Assembly (NCBI GenBank): GCA_947095535.1 | Contig: OX352772.1 | Span: forward strand, 118,693,997-118,757,996 | Direction of reading: 5' to 3' | DNA length: 64,000 nucleotides | From: Poecilobothrus nobilitatus | Lineage: Eukaryota > Arthropoda > Insecta > Diptera > Dolichopodidae | Part shown: positions 43,218 through 54,433 of the stretch, piece after piece | Numbering within the stretch: the first letter of the stretch is position 1 | How the letters are laid out: each line of letters opens with the position of its first letter | Made by a program: the position numbers and the translations under genes | The notes under the pieces: model-generated | What the model was told of the DNA's origin: nothing | Database searches by the model: none | The model's input: the letters and a program-made list of their open reading frames with translations, nothing else

Positions 43218-44860
43218 ACCATCCAGTTTTGGCTTATTGAATTCCGGAATTTTGGTTCTATTAGTTCTGTTTTACTCGGATTGATGCATAGGCCACAACC
43301 ATTGGCCCATTTACCAACCCTTACCAAAGCTCTTTCCATAATTCTACTAATTTTGTCAAGATACTTTACAGACACTAGTACTACTAGATCATCTGCATAT
43401 GCGATGGCTTTGATTCCCTCATCCTGAAGGTCTTTGGGAATTCTGTTCATTACTAAAAGCCACAGTAGTGGTGATAGCACTCCACCCTGGGGTGTACCTC
43501 TGTTTACTCTTCTAGTAATCATATGGTTGCCGAGTTCCAACTGAATCTCTCTTGATTGCAGCATATTAAGAATCCACTGTCTAAGGGCAGTTTCTACCCC
43601 TAGTTCCACCGGTGAATCCTGTATAGCCGATACATGAATATTGTTGAAGAAACCTTCTATGTATAGAAAGGTAGCCAACGTATATTCTTTGTATTGTATC
43701 GATTGCTCAACGCTCCGTACTAATTCGCTTAGTGCCGTCTCGGTTGACTTGCCCTTACAGTAAGAATATTGGTACTTACATAGTGGAGTACTCTCTACCA
43801 CTCTTCGAAGTTCTAACTCTAGTGTTCTTTCGAGAGTTTTCAATAAGAAGCATGATAGACTAATCGGTCTGAAGTCGTTAGTGGTTTCATGATTTTTTTT
43901 CCAACCTTTGGTATAGAGACCACCTTCACCCGTTTCCATAGCAGGAATACTTTCGAATAGTTAGTTAGTTTGGTGATTAATGGAACTACAAGTTATTTCA
44001 TTTCTGGAAGCATTTTTAGAAAAATACCATCCAAACCTGCAGCTTTGTATGGAGAAAAATTATGAATTGCCCACGCAACCTTTTGCTCCGTTATAATTGA
44101 ATTAATCCATTAATCACATGGGCGTCCTTTGTGCACCCTGGAAAATGAGTGCGCACTAAAAGATCTAAGTCAGTCCATGTCCCTTTCACCGTTCTGAAGA
44201 AGGATGGATTGGAATGTTCTTTGGATAAGACTCCGCTAAGTCTAGCTGAGTGCCTAGTATTCTCTATGGATTCGCAATAATCTTTGCATGACCGTCTCTT
44301 GGCCGATTGGATTTCTCTCTCATATTTTGTAAGTTGGTCCTTGTAGAGTTGCCATTATTCTGCTTGTAGCAGCTGTTATAGGTATCTCTAGTCTCCTTCC
44401 TTAGGTTAGATAAATTCCACCATACCGGGAATGTTTTTTTGCTACGTTTGACAGGACATGACACCTTAAATGAGACCCCCATGGCCTTTGTAAACATGTC
44501 AGTCCTCTTTTCTAACTTATTCTCATTCATAATATCTGAGTTAGCTACCACCAAAAGTTTTTTTCTTGCTATTTTTCTGAGCTTTCTCCAGTTATTAGCC
44601 CCAGGGTTTCTATAGGGTTGTATTATAGGAATTTTCAGGCTTATGATTGACATTGAAGAGTATCCAGCTGTGATCAGAAAAAGATTTATTCTTGGATATT
44701 CTCCATTTTTCTATCTTTAGTGCTTCATCGTTACCTATACATGTAATATCTATCACATCCGCCCGGCCCGAAAAGCTATTCGAGCTTGGGATTGTGAATG
44801 TGGGGGTACTTCCCCTATTGCATATATTACGGTTAGCGTTTAGAATAAAATCGAACAATG
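43208..44860 (-). pseudogene. LOA/I-type LINE ORF2 endonuclease end and reverse transcriptase, copy 2
   Basis: 44858-44610 reads as the C-terminal part of an APE-type endonuclease (RGSTPTFTIPSS, VIDITCIGNDEAL, FSDHSWILF with the catalytic Ser-Asp-His). 44653-44264 is the linker to RT. 44264-43940 is broken. The 243-codon frame 43939-43208 holds NDFRPISLSCFLLKTLERTL, FLYIEGFFNNIHVSAI (motif A with the Asp replaced by Tyr), GTPQGGVLSPLLWLLV and AYADDLVVL (intact catalytic Asp pair), ending CINPSKTELIEP. So this copy retains the motif A region missing from 14.6 kb but with a lethal substitution. The N-terminal endonuclease half is deleted between 44860 and ORF1. Confidence 0.87.
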
Positions 44861-44879
44861 ACTCACCTCGTTAATTTTT

Positions 44880-45952
44880 TTGACGTGCTTCCCCATATGA
44901 TATGGCGAGCTTTAGGTTTTCAAGAGGTTCGAGCTTCAAGACTCTCCTCACTGATTAGAAGGAGAAACTATACACCATTCTTTAACAGTTCTGCGGATGA
45001 TTTCTCTTTCAGTATCACCGACCAGTTCCCCATTGGAACCGTTGGATTTTGGAGTCGGAGGCACTTGAGAAGCTTCTCTCCGCTTATCTCCATCCTAGAC
45101 TTACAGGAATCTAGGTCTTCTTGGGATTTCGCCAGCTGGGATTAGGCCAATTTTAGCTTCCTCCCATGCTGCTGCTAAAGAAATCCAAAGAGAACTGATT
45201 CTCGCATCGGATTACCCTGTAGCCCTTGTCTCATCGGATGAGTCAAAACACGGAAGAATCCCTCCAGCCCCTCCTAGAATGTGCTCGTTCACCATTTCAG
45301 ACAACCTCACCTCAAGTTTAATCCGCAGATCGCTCGATACTTTACGATCGGTAGTTTTTCGTTAACAACTGCAATCCTTAAACTATCTTTTACAATATCA
45401 TTGTAATTTTTATTGCTGCGGCTTCCAAACTGCTAAGGAGACTCGTTCTCGGCACCCTAGTTCTCTCTGTACCCGGGCTGTGCACATCCTTCGAGTTATT
45501 TCTTTTCGAGGACGAATCTTTACTTGAGTTGCGCCACTCATACGCTAGCACAACCTCACTATATCGCTTCTTGTCCTCAAGATCCCTTTCGTGAACAACG
45601 CCTTTGCCTTAATTCTGGGCTATCTTGCCCAATATGAATTTAAACTTCTGGTATTGTTTCCGGATCCGAGGCCTCTATTAATTTTGCTCTTTCTAGTAGA
45701 AGCACCGCTCTTAGTACTTCCACTAACATTAGGCCCTGAGGGTTTTTGAAGCACTTTCGCTGGTGCTTCCTCCAGCAACAGGTGTTTGGCTGATTTTTTG
45801 AGGCTGGTTCCTGTTTTAATTTTTTTTACAGGGGCACTATGACACAGGGGCACCAATAATTGTCTCTTGGCTGGAGGCAAGTAACTCATCCTCAGAATAT
45901 GAGTTTGTGCTTTTGTTATTAATGTTTTTTCAACTCTCCATTTTCTTCCCAC
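44880..45952 (-). pseudogene. LOA/I-type LINE ORF1 (gag-like)
   Basis: From ATG 45952 the frame reads MGRKWRVEKTLITKAQTHIL, a basic Ser/Lys/Pro-rich region, and stops at 45620. In other frames the strand continues with SEMVNEHILGGAGG, WEEAKIGLIPAGEIPRRPR, LLKCLRLQNPTVPMGNWSV and LLISEESLEAR to about 44885. The last part fits the C-terminal domain of I/LOA ORF1 proteins (a G-x-x-P-x-P-R block followed by Q-N-P and a Trp). ORF1 is directly followed by the last quarter of the ORF2 endonuclease, so about 600 bp of ORF2 start are missing. Forward frames here are shadows. Confidence 0.6.
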
Positions 45953-46299
45953 GAGTATGGTGAGAAATAACGGTCGACATGTGCAATGGTCCCGTACATA
46001 TGCAAGGCTAATTACAATAGGGTAGTGTCTGGTGCCCCAAGAAGACCGTTAGCGATACCACCTTTATACACCTGGTACCATGCAATCTTCAGCACGGTTT
46101 TCTTTCACAACTTGGCTTGAGTGTACATCTATAATCAGCCGTTCGCCTGTATCCAAAAATATTTAAGAATTTGAGGATGGCAGGTAATGTTGCCAGGGTA
46201 CACCGATTGGAGGAGTATAGATGATTAACAGTACCCCATAAGCATTGGCTGTCAGTAGTAGGCACATTTATGAACTAGGTTTTCAGCTAGGTGTATCAA
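45953..46299. other. gap between LINE fragments
   Basis: No clear gene. Reverse-strand text is coding-like in places but not placeable. It is probably endonuclease-to-ORF1 junction sequence of two LINE pieces. Confidence 0.4.
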
Positions 46300-47215
46300 T
46301 ATCCAGCATCATAGTTACATAGTTTTTGTTCTGACTGTTGGTTTGATGTTGTTTATTGAGTTGACAAGAATAGGGTGATGGTTGTAGCCTTTTGTGTCTT
46401 CTCCTACATAAATTGTGAGCAATGTTCCTGTGAGCAATGGTAAGGTCTGAACATTTGTATCCTGGGGCTTATAAATGTGGACGAGCCATATTCAAAATCC
46501 ATAGCTCTGGATGATCATTGGTCCATTCTTCTATTGTTTCCCTTTTCTCATTTAAATGAGAGTCGCCCCATACTTAGCTCCTAGCATTCATTTCGCCAAG
46601 AATAATGTATGGTGTGGAAATTTGCTTGCTTATTGGTTATTTCTTGGTTTGGATCGTGTCTATTTAGTTTTAGGCAATTATCTATGCAGACGTTGAATAT
46701 TGTGGTGTTTTTTGAAAGACTCGATACGTCAGCTTTAATGGCAATCGGTAGGATACTTGTTGTTATTTTCATTTTTCCGTGTTTGGCGCCATTTTTGATT
46801 AAAATGCTTACTCCTCGTACTCTGTTATTTGTGAGTGGCATTACGCATATGTAGTCTTTGAAGAATTCTGGAGGGTTTTCCAGTCTGTTGTTTGTTTCTT
46901 GGATAGCTATTATAAGAGGTTTGTGCTTTACTGTTAGAAGCTCTAATTATGATCTGTTTCTCGACCATAAAATGGCAGTTATTGTTTCAGAAAATATTTA
47001 TTTCGCCATTTTTGATTAACATGCTTCCTCCTCGTACTCTGTTATTTGTGAGGGGCATTACACATATGTAGTCTTTGAAGAATTCTGGAGGATTTTCCAG
47101 TCTGTTGTTTGTTTCTTGGATAGCTATTATAAGAGGTTTGTACTTTACTGTTAGAAGCTCTAATTATGATCTGTTTCTCGACCATAAAATGACAGTTATT
47201 GTTTCAGAAAATATT
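46300..47215 (-). pseudogene. LINE APE-type endonuclease fragment with 217-bp tandem duplication
   Basis: Leftwards: KHKPLIIAIQETNN (the conserved Q-E-T/catalytic Glu block), FFKDYICVMPLTNNRVRGGS and MLIKNG near 47160-46990, then the same block again at 46950-46790 (offset about 217 bp, few differences). It continues into SILPIAIKADVSSLSKN, a stretch that may hold the Gly-Asp-x-Asn motif (WGDSHLNEKRETIEEW in a shifted frame near 46560), and NHHPILVNSIN near 46370. The order matches an APE-type LINE endonuclease. The family (I, LOA or Jockey) is not certain. It precedes the ORF1 of the LOA element in the same direction and may be a separate, 3'-truncated insertion. Confidence 0.62.
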
Positions 47216-47917
47216 AAAACTCAGCTTATGGGAAAATGAAAAGCGTTTAAGAAAAAATAGTAATTGGTTCCTAAAATAGATTTGGATCGAAAAGACCCGC
47301 CCGCGTGTAATGGAGGGTTAAGCATTCCCATTATTCTTACTACATTCCCGTTATTCATTCTATAAATCTCATTCAGTCATAACTAGCGACATTTATCCAA
47401 ACAAACCACTACTTGACAACTGCCAAACATAATCAAATGATTTTGACTTACCTAGAAACCTCATATTCAAACTACTAAATGCAATGTCTGCTCTTTAGAC
47501 CAATTGTCAGTTATATCACTGATTATTGAACTACACTGTATATTTTATCAATTAAAATATACTTATATATTTAATATAATCCACAAAAAGTATATATATA
47601 CTTTTTCTTTTTTTTATGATATTAAATTTGTAAACAAATATAAACAAAACCTAATGCTAAACTTAATTTTATATTACTTTTTATCAATATTAACACCACA
47701 ATCATTTTGCAATTTAATTTTTTTCAGCTTTTATATTTTCTTTTCATGATACGTGCAGTTCAAGAATTTATAAATAATGAGAAAAAATACAAAAGCGACA
47801 AAAAAATAAAACAACAACAAACATTTTCTGCAATGAATTTAGTGCAGAAAGTAAAATTTTAGTTGAACAATTCTCTTTCTCTCAATACAAAATATTCTCT
47901 AAATAAAATTATTAACA
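47216..47917. other. AT-rich gap
   Basis: No gene recognised. Forward frame 47504-47749 is hydrophobic and rich in Tyr/Phe/Ile from AT content and is probably chance. Confidence 0.5.
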
Positions 47918-48121
47918 AGGTAGAATGTAAACCAACGGGTATTAAAAGCGCACATTTTCAGAAAATAATACGAGTACAAACTATTTAGAATTGTGACTTG
48001 CACCAAAATTTGATAATTTCGTAAAAGAAAAAATTTCAAAATAGGACTTTTTTGCACCTTTGAGGAGCTGTAAGCCCGGAACCCTATATAACTAAGAAAA
48101 ACCCTTAACACACGTAAATGT
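47918..48121 (-). repeat. family C 3'-end fragment (C5)
   Basis: Reverse-oriented family C end: aaggtagaatgtaaaccaacgg, gcgcacattttcagaaaat, then ggagctgtaagcccggaaccctatataactaag and cttaacacacgtaaatg. It is truncated after about 200 bp. Confidence 0.75.
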
Positions 48122-49189
48122 ATAATTCATTTTTTTGTCGGTTTGTTGTGATCAGACGTGTTTGTTTTAATAGCGAAGGATAATATTTAATATTTAAAAT
48201 AGATACTATTAAATGAATTACTGTTTAATTAATGTTAAATTAAAATATCAATCCTAATAAAATGAAGAAAAACATGAAGGCAAAATAAAAAAATATAATT
48301 TTAATAAAATAAATAAAATTTGTAGTAAATTTATAAATTTATAGTTCTAATTAGAAATTTTTTGATAAACAATAACAATATTGGTGAATTTCTTTTAAAA
48401 AGTGAAGCAATTCAATAAATGGTGTATATATACCAGTTATTATTTAAGATAAAGAAATCGAAATTTAATAATATTATTAAAGGCCATTATAAAATTTTAA
48501 TAAATTTTCAATTTTTACAAGTGATCGACAATGCTTTAATAATAATATAATAATAAAATAAATACTGTTCCTTTTACTTTCTTTATTTATTTCTTTAAAA
48601 TTTAAAAACAAAAAAAAACAAAAAAAACTGTCAAATAAAGAACAATAATATTTATATAGAATTTATATAAGAATTTTGGTAAAAGATTGGAAGCTTGCCG
48701 AAGTAGTAGAGGGGGCCACTTGGCCGACCTAATTTTTCATTATTAACCGGAACCTATTTGTAATAAATTAAAATAAAAATATATTTAATATTTCAAAAAA
48801 AGTCTTCTTTTATTAAAATTAAAATGATACCTCAATTTTGAACACCCTATATAACATGTCAACCAATATTGAAAACTAAAATAGTTATTTAAATTCACAG
48901 TAACTTTTTATTACTATTTACAATTATTTACTATTTTTCTTGTTAATATAAATTAATTTTATACACTTTTACCTTATACACTTACCTTTATACACTTTGA
49001 CCTTTCACAACAGGCAATAATATTTTTTTTATTTTAAGTCTTATATTGTTTAGACTTAAATAAGACAATAATATTTTCTAATTTTAAGTTTTACGAAATT
49101 AGCTGACTCTACAATTTACACTTAGTTATTAAATAAAATTTTTTATTCTATGTATCAACATATAAAACGTTGAATAAAATTTTTTGAAA
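48122..49189. other. AT-rich gap, upstream part of errantivirus relic
   Basis: No gene seen. 48690-48740 has an isolated GC patch (ggaagcttgccgaagtagtagagggggccac). gag and pol of the errantivirus below are not present. aaaaatccag at about 49187-49196 could have been a splice acceptor before env, as env of these elements is made from a spliced RNA, but this is inference. Confidence 0.35.
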
Positions 49190-50118
49190 AATCCAGGTAT
49201 TTACACTTTTAATATTGGTATCGTTGACAATTATAACACCTTTAGCAGAAGGCTTATTACAAGTTGAGCCAATAAATTAGGATCTGGGATATACACAAAT
49301 TAATTTAAAAGAAATAGAAATAGTGAACGAAACTTCAACGATACTTCATAGAAATAATCCTTAAATTAAAGAGTTAAGTGAGTTAAATGACATATTAGCG
49401 CAAATAGAATCGAATATTGCTAATTTAAATATAAGTAACAAAATTTTATTAGATAGTGAAATAATTAACATTAAGCCAAAATTAAATCTATTAATCCATC
49501 AACTATCCATAGAAAAAAAAGAGGTTTAATAAATGTAGTAGGAACTGTAAGCAAGTGGTTATTTGGAAATTAAACGACTAAACAAAGTTTAACTCACTCA
49601 CTTTATTTAGATCAAATAATTAAACTAAGATATTTAGAAGATAAAATTAATCAAATGCAGGATAATATTGCATCTGCTAAACATAACATTGTCGGTCCCA
49701 GCATTCTGACAGCAGAAGAAATATCATTATTTAATATCGATTTTTTCAAACCAAATTTAATGAAAATGGGAATAATGGTATATAAAAAGGATTCTTTAGT
49801 ATTTGCTCTAAAAATACCGCAAAATTATATTATAACAAATTGAATATTAATAACTCCATTACCTAATATAGACAACTATGAAATAGACCAAACTAATGAA
49901 TATATTGTTTAAATCGAAATTAAAACATATTTATATGAAGAAAATGTATTAAAAAAAGATTTAAAAATTTCAAGTAAATGTATTTTTAATAAAAATTGTA
50001 AGTTAAGATTTAATAATAAGACGAGTATGGAAATTTTAGATGACGAAACAATTTTAATAAAAAATGCAAAAGAAGAAAATTTAATTCAAAATTGCGATAA
50101 TAGAGATATTATTTTAAA
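49190..50118 (+). pseudogene. errantivirus env relic, 5' part
   Basis: Forward text starts with a hydrophobic signal-like segment (LLILVSLTIITPLAEG near 49205-49255), then helical residues ELNDILAQIESNIANL (49380-49430), and a basic cleavage-like site KKRGLIN (49518-49540) directly before a Gly-rich segment ending SKWLFGN. This layout fits gypsy-type Env proteins related to baculovirus F. The open frame 49655-49843 (ILTAEEISLFNIDF) and the Cys-containing stretch to 50118 are the ectodomain. Several stops and frame shifts interrupt it, and the TE1 copy 2 insertion ends it at 50118. It resumes after 53152. This is an old, non-functional copy. Confidence 0.7.
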
Positions 50119-50769
50119 CTAGGGGTCCCAGCTAATGTGTTATTAAATCTTATATTGCATTCAAATTCATATAATCGACAGCTACAGTTTAAACAAATAC
50201 AATTTATCGAAAAACGACAATTCATACCTAACATCGGATAATTGTTCATTTTGAAACATACATACATACATATGTATGTACTTATTAAAGATTTATGAAA
50301 AATGAAATATTAAACAAAATGTTAGCATAAACAATCCCTCTTCCATTTTACTACGGGTTTGTTTATTTACAGTTTTTTTATTTAGTTTTGTGAGTCCTTT
50401 AAAGTTTAGACCTTTAGACAAATGCGGAAAAAATAACATACATAACATAAGTACATAAGTTTTCATTTTGCACCCACAAAACAAAATAAAAAAGTACTAA
50501 TACTCTTTTTCTTTGCTTCGTTGTTTGTATAACACAAAATTGATTTTGTTGTCATTTTCTTCTTTTCTTTTTCTTCAGAGCATTCAATGAACAAATAATA
50601 ACAAATGTGTGTTATAATAATATGTAAATTGTTGAAACTTGAAGTGCCGAAAAAAAGAGAAACAACAAACAAACAAAAATAATAAAAAATCTTCCAGTTT
50701 GCAATTTGGCACTGTTATACATACTACAACAATTTATACATAAAATACACAATACAAATTTATTATTCT

Positions 50770-51230
50770 TTTTTCATTGGATGTTATACTGAAGAATCAA
50801 GAAAAAAAGAAAATAACAACAAAATCATTTTTGTGTTATACAAAAAGCGAAGCAAAGAGAAAGAGTACAAATTCCAAAGAATAGAATAACAAGTATGCAT
50901 ACATTATATATATTACTAAATTGTAATATCAAATATGGATAATGTATAAATACTCATTTCAATGTCTTTTCATTGTGTGTTCTGAAGAAAAAAGAAAAGT
51001 AGAAAATAACAACAAAATCAAATTTAGTGTTATAAAAAAGGCGAAGCAAAGAAAAAGAGTACAAATTCCAAAGAATAGAATAATGAGTATGTATACATTA
51101 TACATACTACTAAATAGTAATATCTAATATGTATAATGTTTACATATTCATTTCTATGTTTTTTTATTGTGTGTTCTGAAGAAAAAAGAAAAGAACAAAA
51201 TAACAACAAAATCAATTTTACCTGCAAATT
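50770..51230. repeat. tandem units of about 180 bp in TE1 copy 2
   Basis: The phrase gaagaaaaaagaaaa...ataacaacaaaatca followed by gcgaagcaaagaaaaagagtacaaattcc and tatacattatacatacta recurs near 50790, 50980 and 51175 with small differences. TE1 copy 1 carries one such unit (near 20950-21060). Confidence 0.8.
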
Positions 51231-51407
51231 AATTTTAACGCCCTTCAAAATTAATCCTCCCTGCAAAATTAATTTTAACGCCCTTAATAGAAAAAAAATG
51301 TTTAGGGTACTTTAATGGTCTCAATACCTTGATCATTTTTTGTAAAGTTCAACAAACCCGATCGGCACAACGATAATTTAAAGAAATTTTCAAATTTTCA
51401 AGAAAAA

Positions 51408-51475
51408 ATAAAAAGAACGAGCAAGATTATAGCTACCTTTGTCAACATTGTGATACCCATGCGTAACTATTACAC
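51408..51475 (-). repeat. fragment of family A/D terminal hairpin region
   Basis: aacgagcaagattatagctacctttgtcaac...gatacccatgcg is a diverged version of the family A 3' end (aacgaggaagaatacagttgcctttgtcaac...gatacccgtacg). Only the end is recognisable. Confidence 0.6.
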
Positions 51476-52539
51476 TGTTTAAATTTCAGTAAACCGCCTC
51501 TTTGATAGGTAGTATTAATTTTTGAAGTTTTGAGCCAAAATAAGACAATATAAAATATACATATAAAAAAAAAATTAAGATAAAGCAAGAAAAAATTTGT
51601 AAAACAAAAAAATTACTTTTTCAAGGTTTGCTAATGCATATTCAAATAAACTGTAATAGATAGAACAATAAAACGGCGAGTTTTAAAATTGATTTTGTAT
51701 GTACATTCAAATGTTCTTAAATATGTCATTTGTATTTAAATTTGTATTTATTTGTATAGTAAATATAATATAGAGTAAGCACGCTGCACGTGCAATAGAA
51801 ATGTTTCCCTATTTTTTCCAATTGTGCTTTATCTAACAACTAACCCGTCACACAAAATAACCTAAAATATATGTATACACAAATGCTTTTTATTTGCTTT
51901 AATTATTTCTTATTTCTTCCATCTATAATCTATAATATTCTATAAAAATCTACTTATTTTACAATAATTATTTAGGTAGTTGATAGAATGAGATAGCGTG
52001 CAAATAATAAATACAATACGAATATATATTATATGATACTACATAATATTATTTTATATTTATACATTATTATATAGTTATAGGTATTGAATGCAAATTT
52101 AAGTTTTTGGATTTTGCAAATTTTTTGTTTTGTAGAAAGTTCTGGACTGAGTTTCTTGACGCTGAAAAAAAGAGAAACAACAAACAATCAAAAATAAAAA
52201 ACATCATTAATTTATGAGGTACATATTTTTACATAGTACATAGTACATACATACATAGTACATACATACATATGCTAGATGAGTTCGTAAATTAGGCACA
52301 CTACACAAAATATTTGTACATAACAGAAATTTGTTATTGTTTTTTCATTTAATGTTATACTGAAGAAAAAAGAAAAGAAGAAAATAACAAAATCATTTTT
52401 GTGTCAAAATGATCAAATGATCATCAAAATCATTTTTTTAACCAAAAAGCGGAGCAAAGAAAATTAATACAAATTCCAATAGAAATGAGTATGTTTACAT
52501 TATACATACATACATATTTGATATAGTATTTAGTATTTT

Positions 52540-52645
52540 CTATATTCAAAATCACATAGTGCATGGGCCATGGCAAAGGCAAAAAAAAAGTTTTGCATGT
52601 TATGTATAAGATAAACAACATGCACTATGTGATTTTCAATATATA
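52540..52645. repeat. long hairpin of TE1 copy 2
   Basis: Arms tattcaaaatcacatagtgcatg and catgcactatgtgattttcaata are near-perfect reverse complements of about 23 bp separated by about 60 bases. This matches the hairpin of copy 1 at 21085-21192. Confidence 0.85.
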
Positions 52646-52697
52646 GTATAGTAATATCAAATATGTATGTATAACGTATACATACTCATTATTTTAT

Positions 52698-52925
52698 TCT
52701 TTGGAATTTGTACTCTTTTTCTTTACTTCGCTTTTTGTATAACACAAAATTGATTTTGCTGTTATTTACTTCTTTTCTTTTTTCTCTTTCTTTGCTTCGC
52801 TTTTTGTATAAGACAAAATTGATTTTGTTGTTATTTCCTTCTTTTCTTTTTTATCTGTTTTTGCTTCGCTTTTTGTATAACACAAAATTGATTTTTTTGT
52901 TATATTCTTCTTTTCTTCAGAACAT
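52698..52925. repeat. three 77-bp tandem units in TE1 copy 2
   Basis: ctttgcttcgctttttgtataacacaaaattgattttg...ttcttttcttttt appears three times in a row with few changes. The forward frame 52708-52932 and its reverse counterpart merely translate the repeat. Confidence 0.85.
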
Positions 52926-53152
52926 TCAATGAAAAAACAGTAACAAATTTGTGTTATATTATATGTAAATTGTTGAAACTTGAAGTGCCGGAAAAAGAGA
53001 AACAACAACAAACAATCAAAAAAACAATAATCTTATCTCAAAAAAATTTATTTTGTCCTCTTTATTTCTTTTTCTTATTTTCCCCTATTCTAGTAGTTAA
53101 AAAAAGCAATGTTAAACCTGCTTGGTTAAAAAACTTTAGTGTAATATTATAT

Positions 53153-53690
53153 AAGAATTAGTTTATTAGATAAGAATTATCTAATAAACTTTTATAATTC
53201 TCAAATAACAATTTTTAAACAAAGATTGTCAAATAAAATTGTAACAATACAAGCAAAGTATTATATGCCAAATAAAAATTTGAAATTTGAAAAAAATGTA
53301 AGCTTTGAAAACATAGCAATTAAACATTTAGAAAACATTAAAGAAATTAAGGAATTAAAGTATCATAAAATTGTTTCCTAAAGCTTGATGAGTATTATTA
53401 AATGTATTATGTATATAGTATAGCTTGATTATTAAATGTAATGTATTAAGTATAGCTTGATGAGTATTATTATTAAAATGAGTACTGTTAAAAATTGTTT
53501 TGTATAGCTTGATGAGTATAATAATAGTTGTAATTCTAATACTAAGTAATAATATAGTTAAGATATAAAAAACATAATAATTTATGTATAACTCAAAAAA
53601 CAGAAAATTTTACTTTGAGTCCAAAAACAATTGAATCAAATATATTTCAGTCAAATAAAAGTTCAACAACTGATGTACTTTAAAATACCA
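53153..53690 (+). pseudogene. errantivirus env relic, 3' part
   Basis: After the insertion, forward text at 53245-53380 reads AKYYMPNKNLKFEKNVSFEN and HLENIKEIKELKYHKIVS, typical of the membrane-proximal part of gypsy-group Env. A perfect 12-bp palindrome (53160-53190) lies at the junction. Downstream, gtatagcttgatgagtat recurs four times (near 53383, 53450, 53505 and a partial copy at 53421), obscuring the transmembrane segment. NFTLSPKTIESNIF near 53605 may be the cytoplasmic tail. Stops are present throughout, so nothing functional remains. Confidence 0.6.
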
Positions 53691-54049
53691 TAACAGCTGA
53701 TTTCAGTAAAAATATAATGTCATTTATCTTTTCATTATTAACTTACAAAATTTTTTACTTTTTATAAACAAATTTTTAGTAGCTTTGAATAAAATGTAAT
53801 CAAATTTCAGAGTTTTTTTTTCAATGTCAATGTCAATATTTTGTAATGTAAAATATAACAAAAAAAAAATAATAAAATAAAATAAAATGAGTAAAATTGT
53901 AAAGTTTTTTTATGTAATTCAAAACCCAACTTAGAATTTTTTATGTTTATATTGTTTTTTGTATGTTTATTTTGTTTATATATATTATCTGATAGTAACT
54001 ATGTTATTCAAAATTTTTTATATATAAAAACAAAATTCAGAAGAATTTT

Positions 54050-54066
54050 AAACTAAAGAAGGGAGA
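54050..54066 (+). promoter_or_regulatory. polypurine tract of errantivirus
   Basis: aaagaagggaga immediately precedes the AGTTAT start of the LTR at 54067. A purine run in this position primes plus-strand synthesis in LTR retrotransposons. Confidence 0.6.
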
Positions 54067-54340
54067 AGTTATGTATAAGTATACAACTATAAAAAAAAAT
54101 ATATATATATACATTATTTAAACAAAACAAAAAATTATAATATGTAATATTAATATATAAAATTTTAATTATACAAAATTTTGCTGATACAAATTGCGAA
54201 ACGTTATTGACCGAAAATTATTGCAAGAAAAATTGATTGCAACATAATGTTGATTTAGCAATTTCTATCTGCCTTATTTTTTGTAATTTGGAATAAAATA
54301 AAAAATTAAAAAAGAAAAAAAAATTTGTCTTGGAATAACT
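54067..54340 (+). repeat. errantivirus 3' LTR
   Basis: A 274-bp segment starting AGTTAT and ending ATAACT (perfect 6-bp inverted ends), right after a polypurine tract and downstream of env. It contains an AATAAA-type signal (ggaataaaataaa near 54288). The AGTTA start is characteristic of gypsy-type LTRs. No matching 5' LTR was found in the window, so the length rests on the terminal inverted repeats alone. Confidence 0.6.
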
Positions 54341-54433
54341 TTCTATATTTAACAATCTGCTGTATTTTTGTAGTAAGAAATAAACATAAAATAAAAAAAG
54401 GGTGTTCCTGTGTTTTTTATATATTTAAAAAAA

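Larger units (their letters stand above)
50119..53152 (-). mobile_element. Helitron-like non-autonomous element, copy 2 (TE1), inserted in env
   Basis: Reverse-complement counterpart of 20713-23287 without the nested A1 but with more internal repeat copies. On the reverse strand it begins near TCTTATATAATATTACAC and ends CCCCTAG at 50120. Env coding text precedes and follows it, so it interrupts that gene. Internal features: a roughly 180-bp direct repeat (50780-50960, 50960-51130, 51140-51230), a 77-bp repeat three times (52698-52925), and the long hairpin at 52540-52645. A fragment of a family A/D 3' end lies at 51408-51475. None of the small open frames is convincing. Confidence 0.68.

Noticed and set aside
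44858..45145. Forward 95-codon frame with a mixed composition
   Set aside because: It is the complement of the LINE ORF1 and endonuclease coding strand, which explains its openness and GC content.
52708..52932. Repeated Phe/Leu-rich frame that looks like a membrane repeat protein
   Set aside because: It is three copies of a 77-bp minisatellite in TE1; frame openness follows from the repeat.
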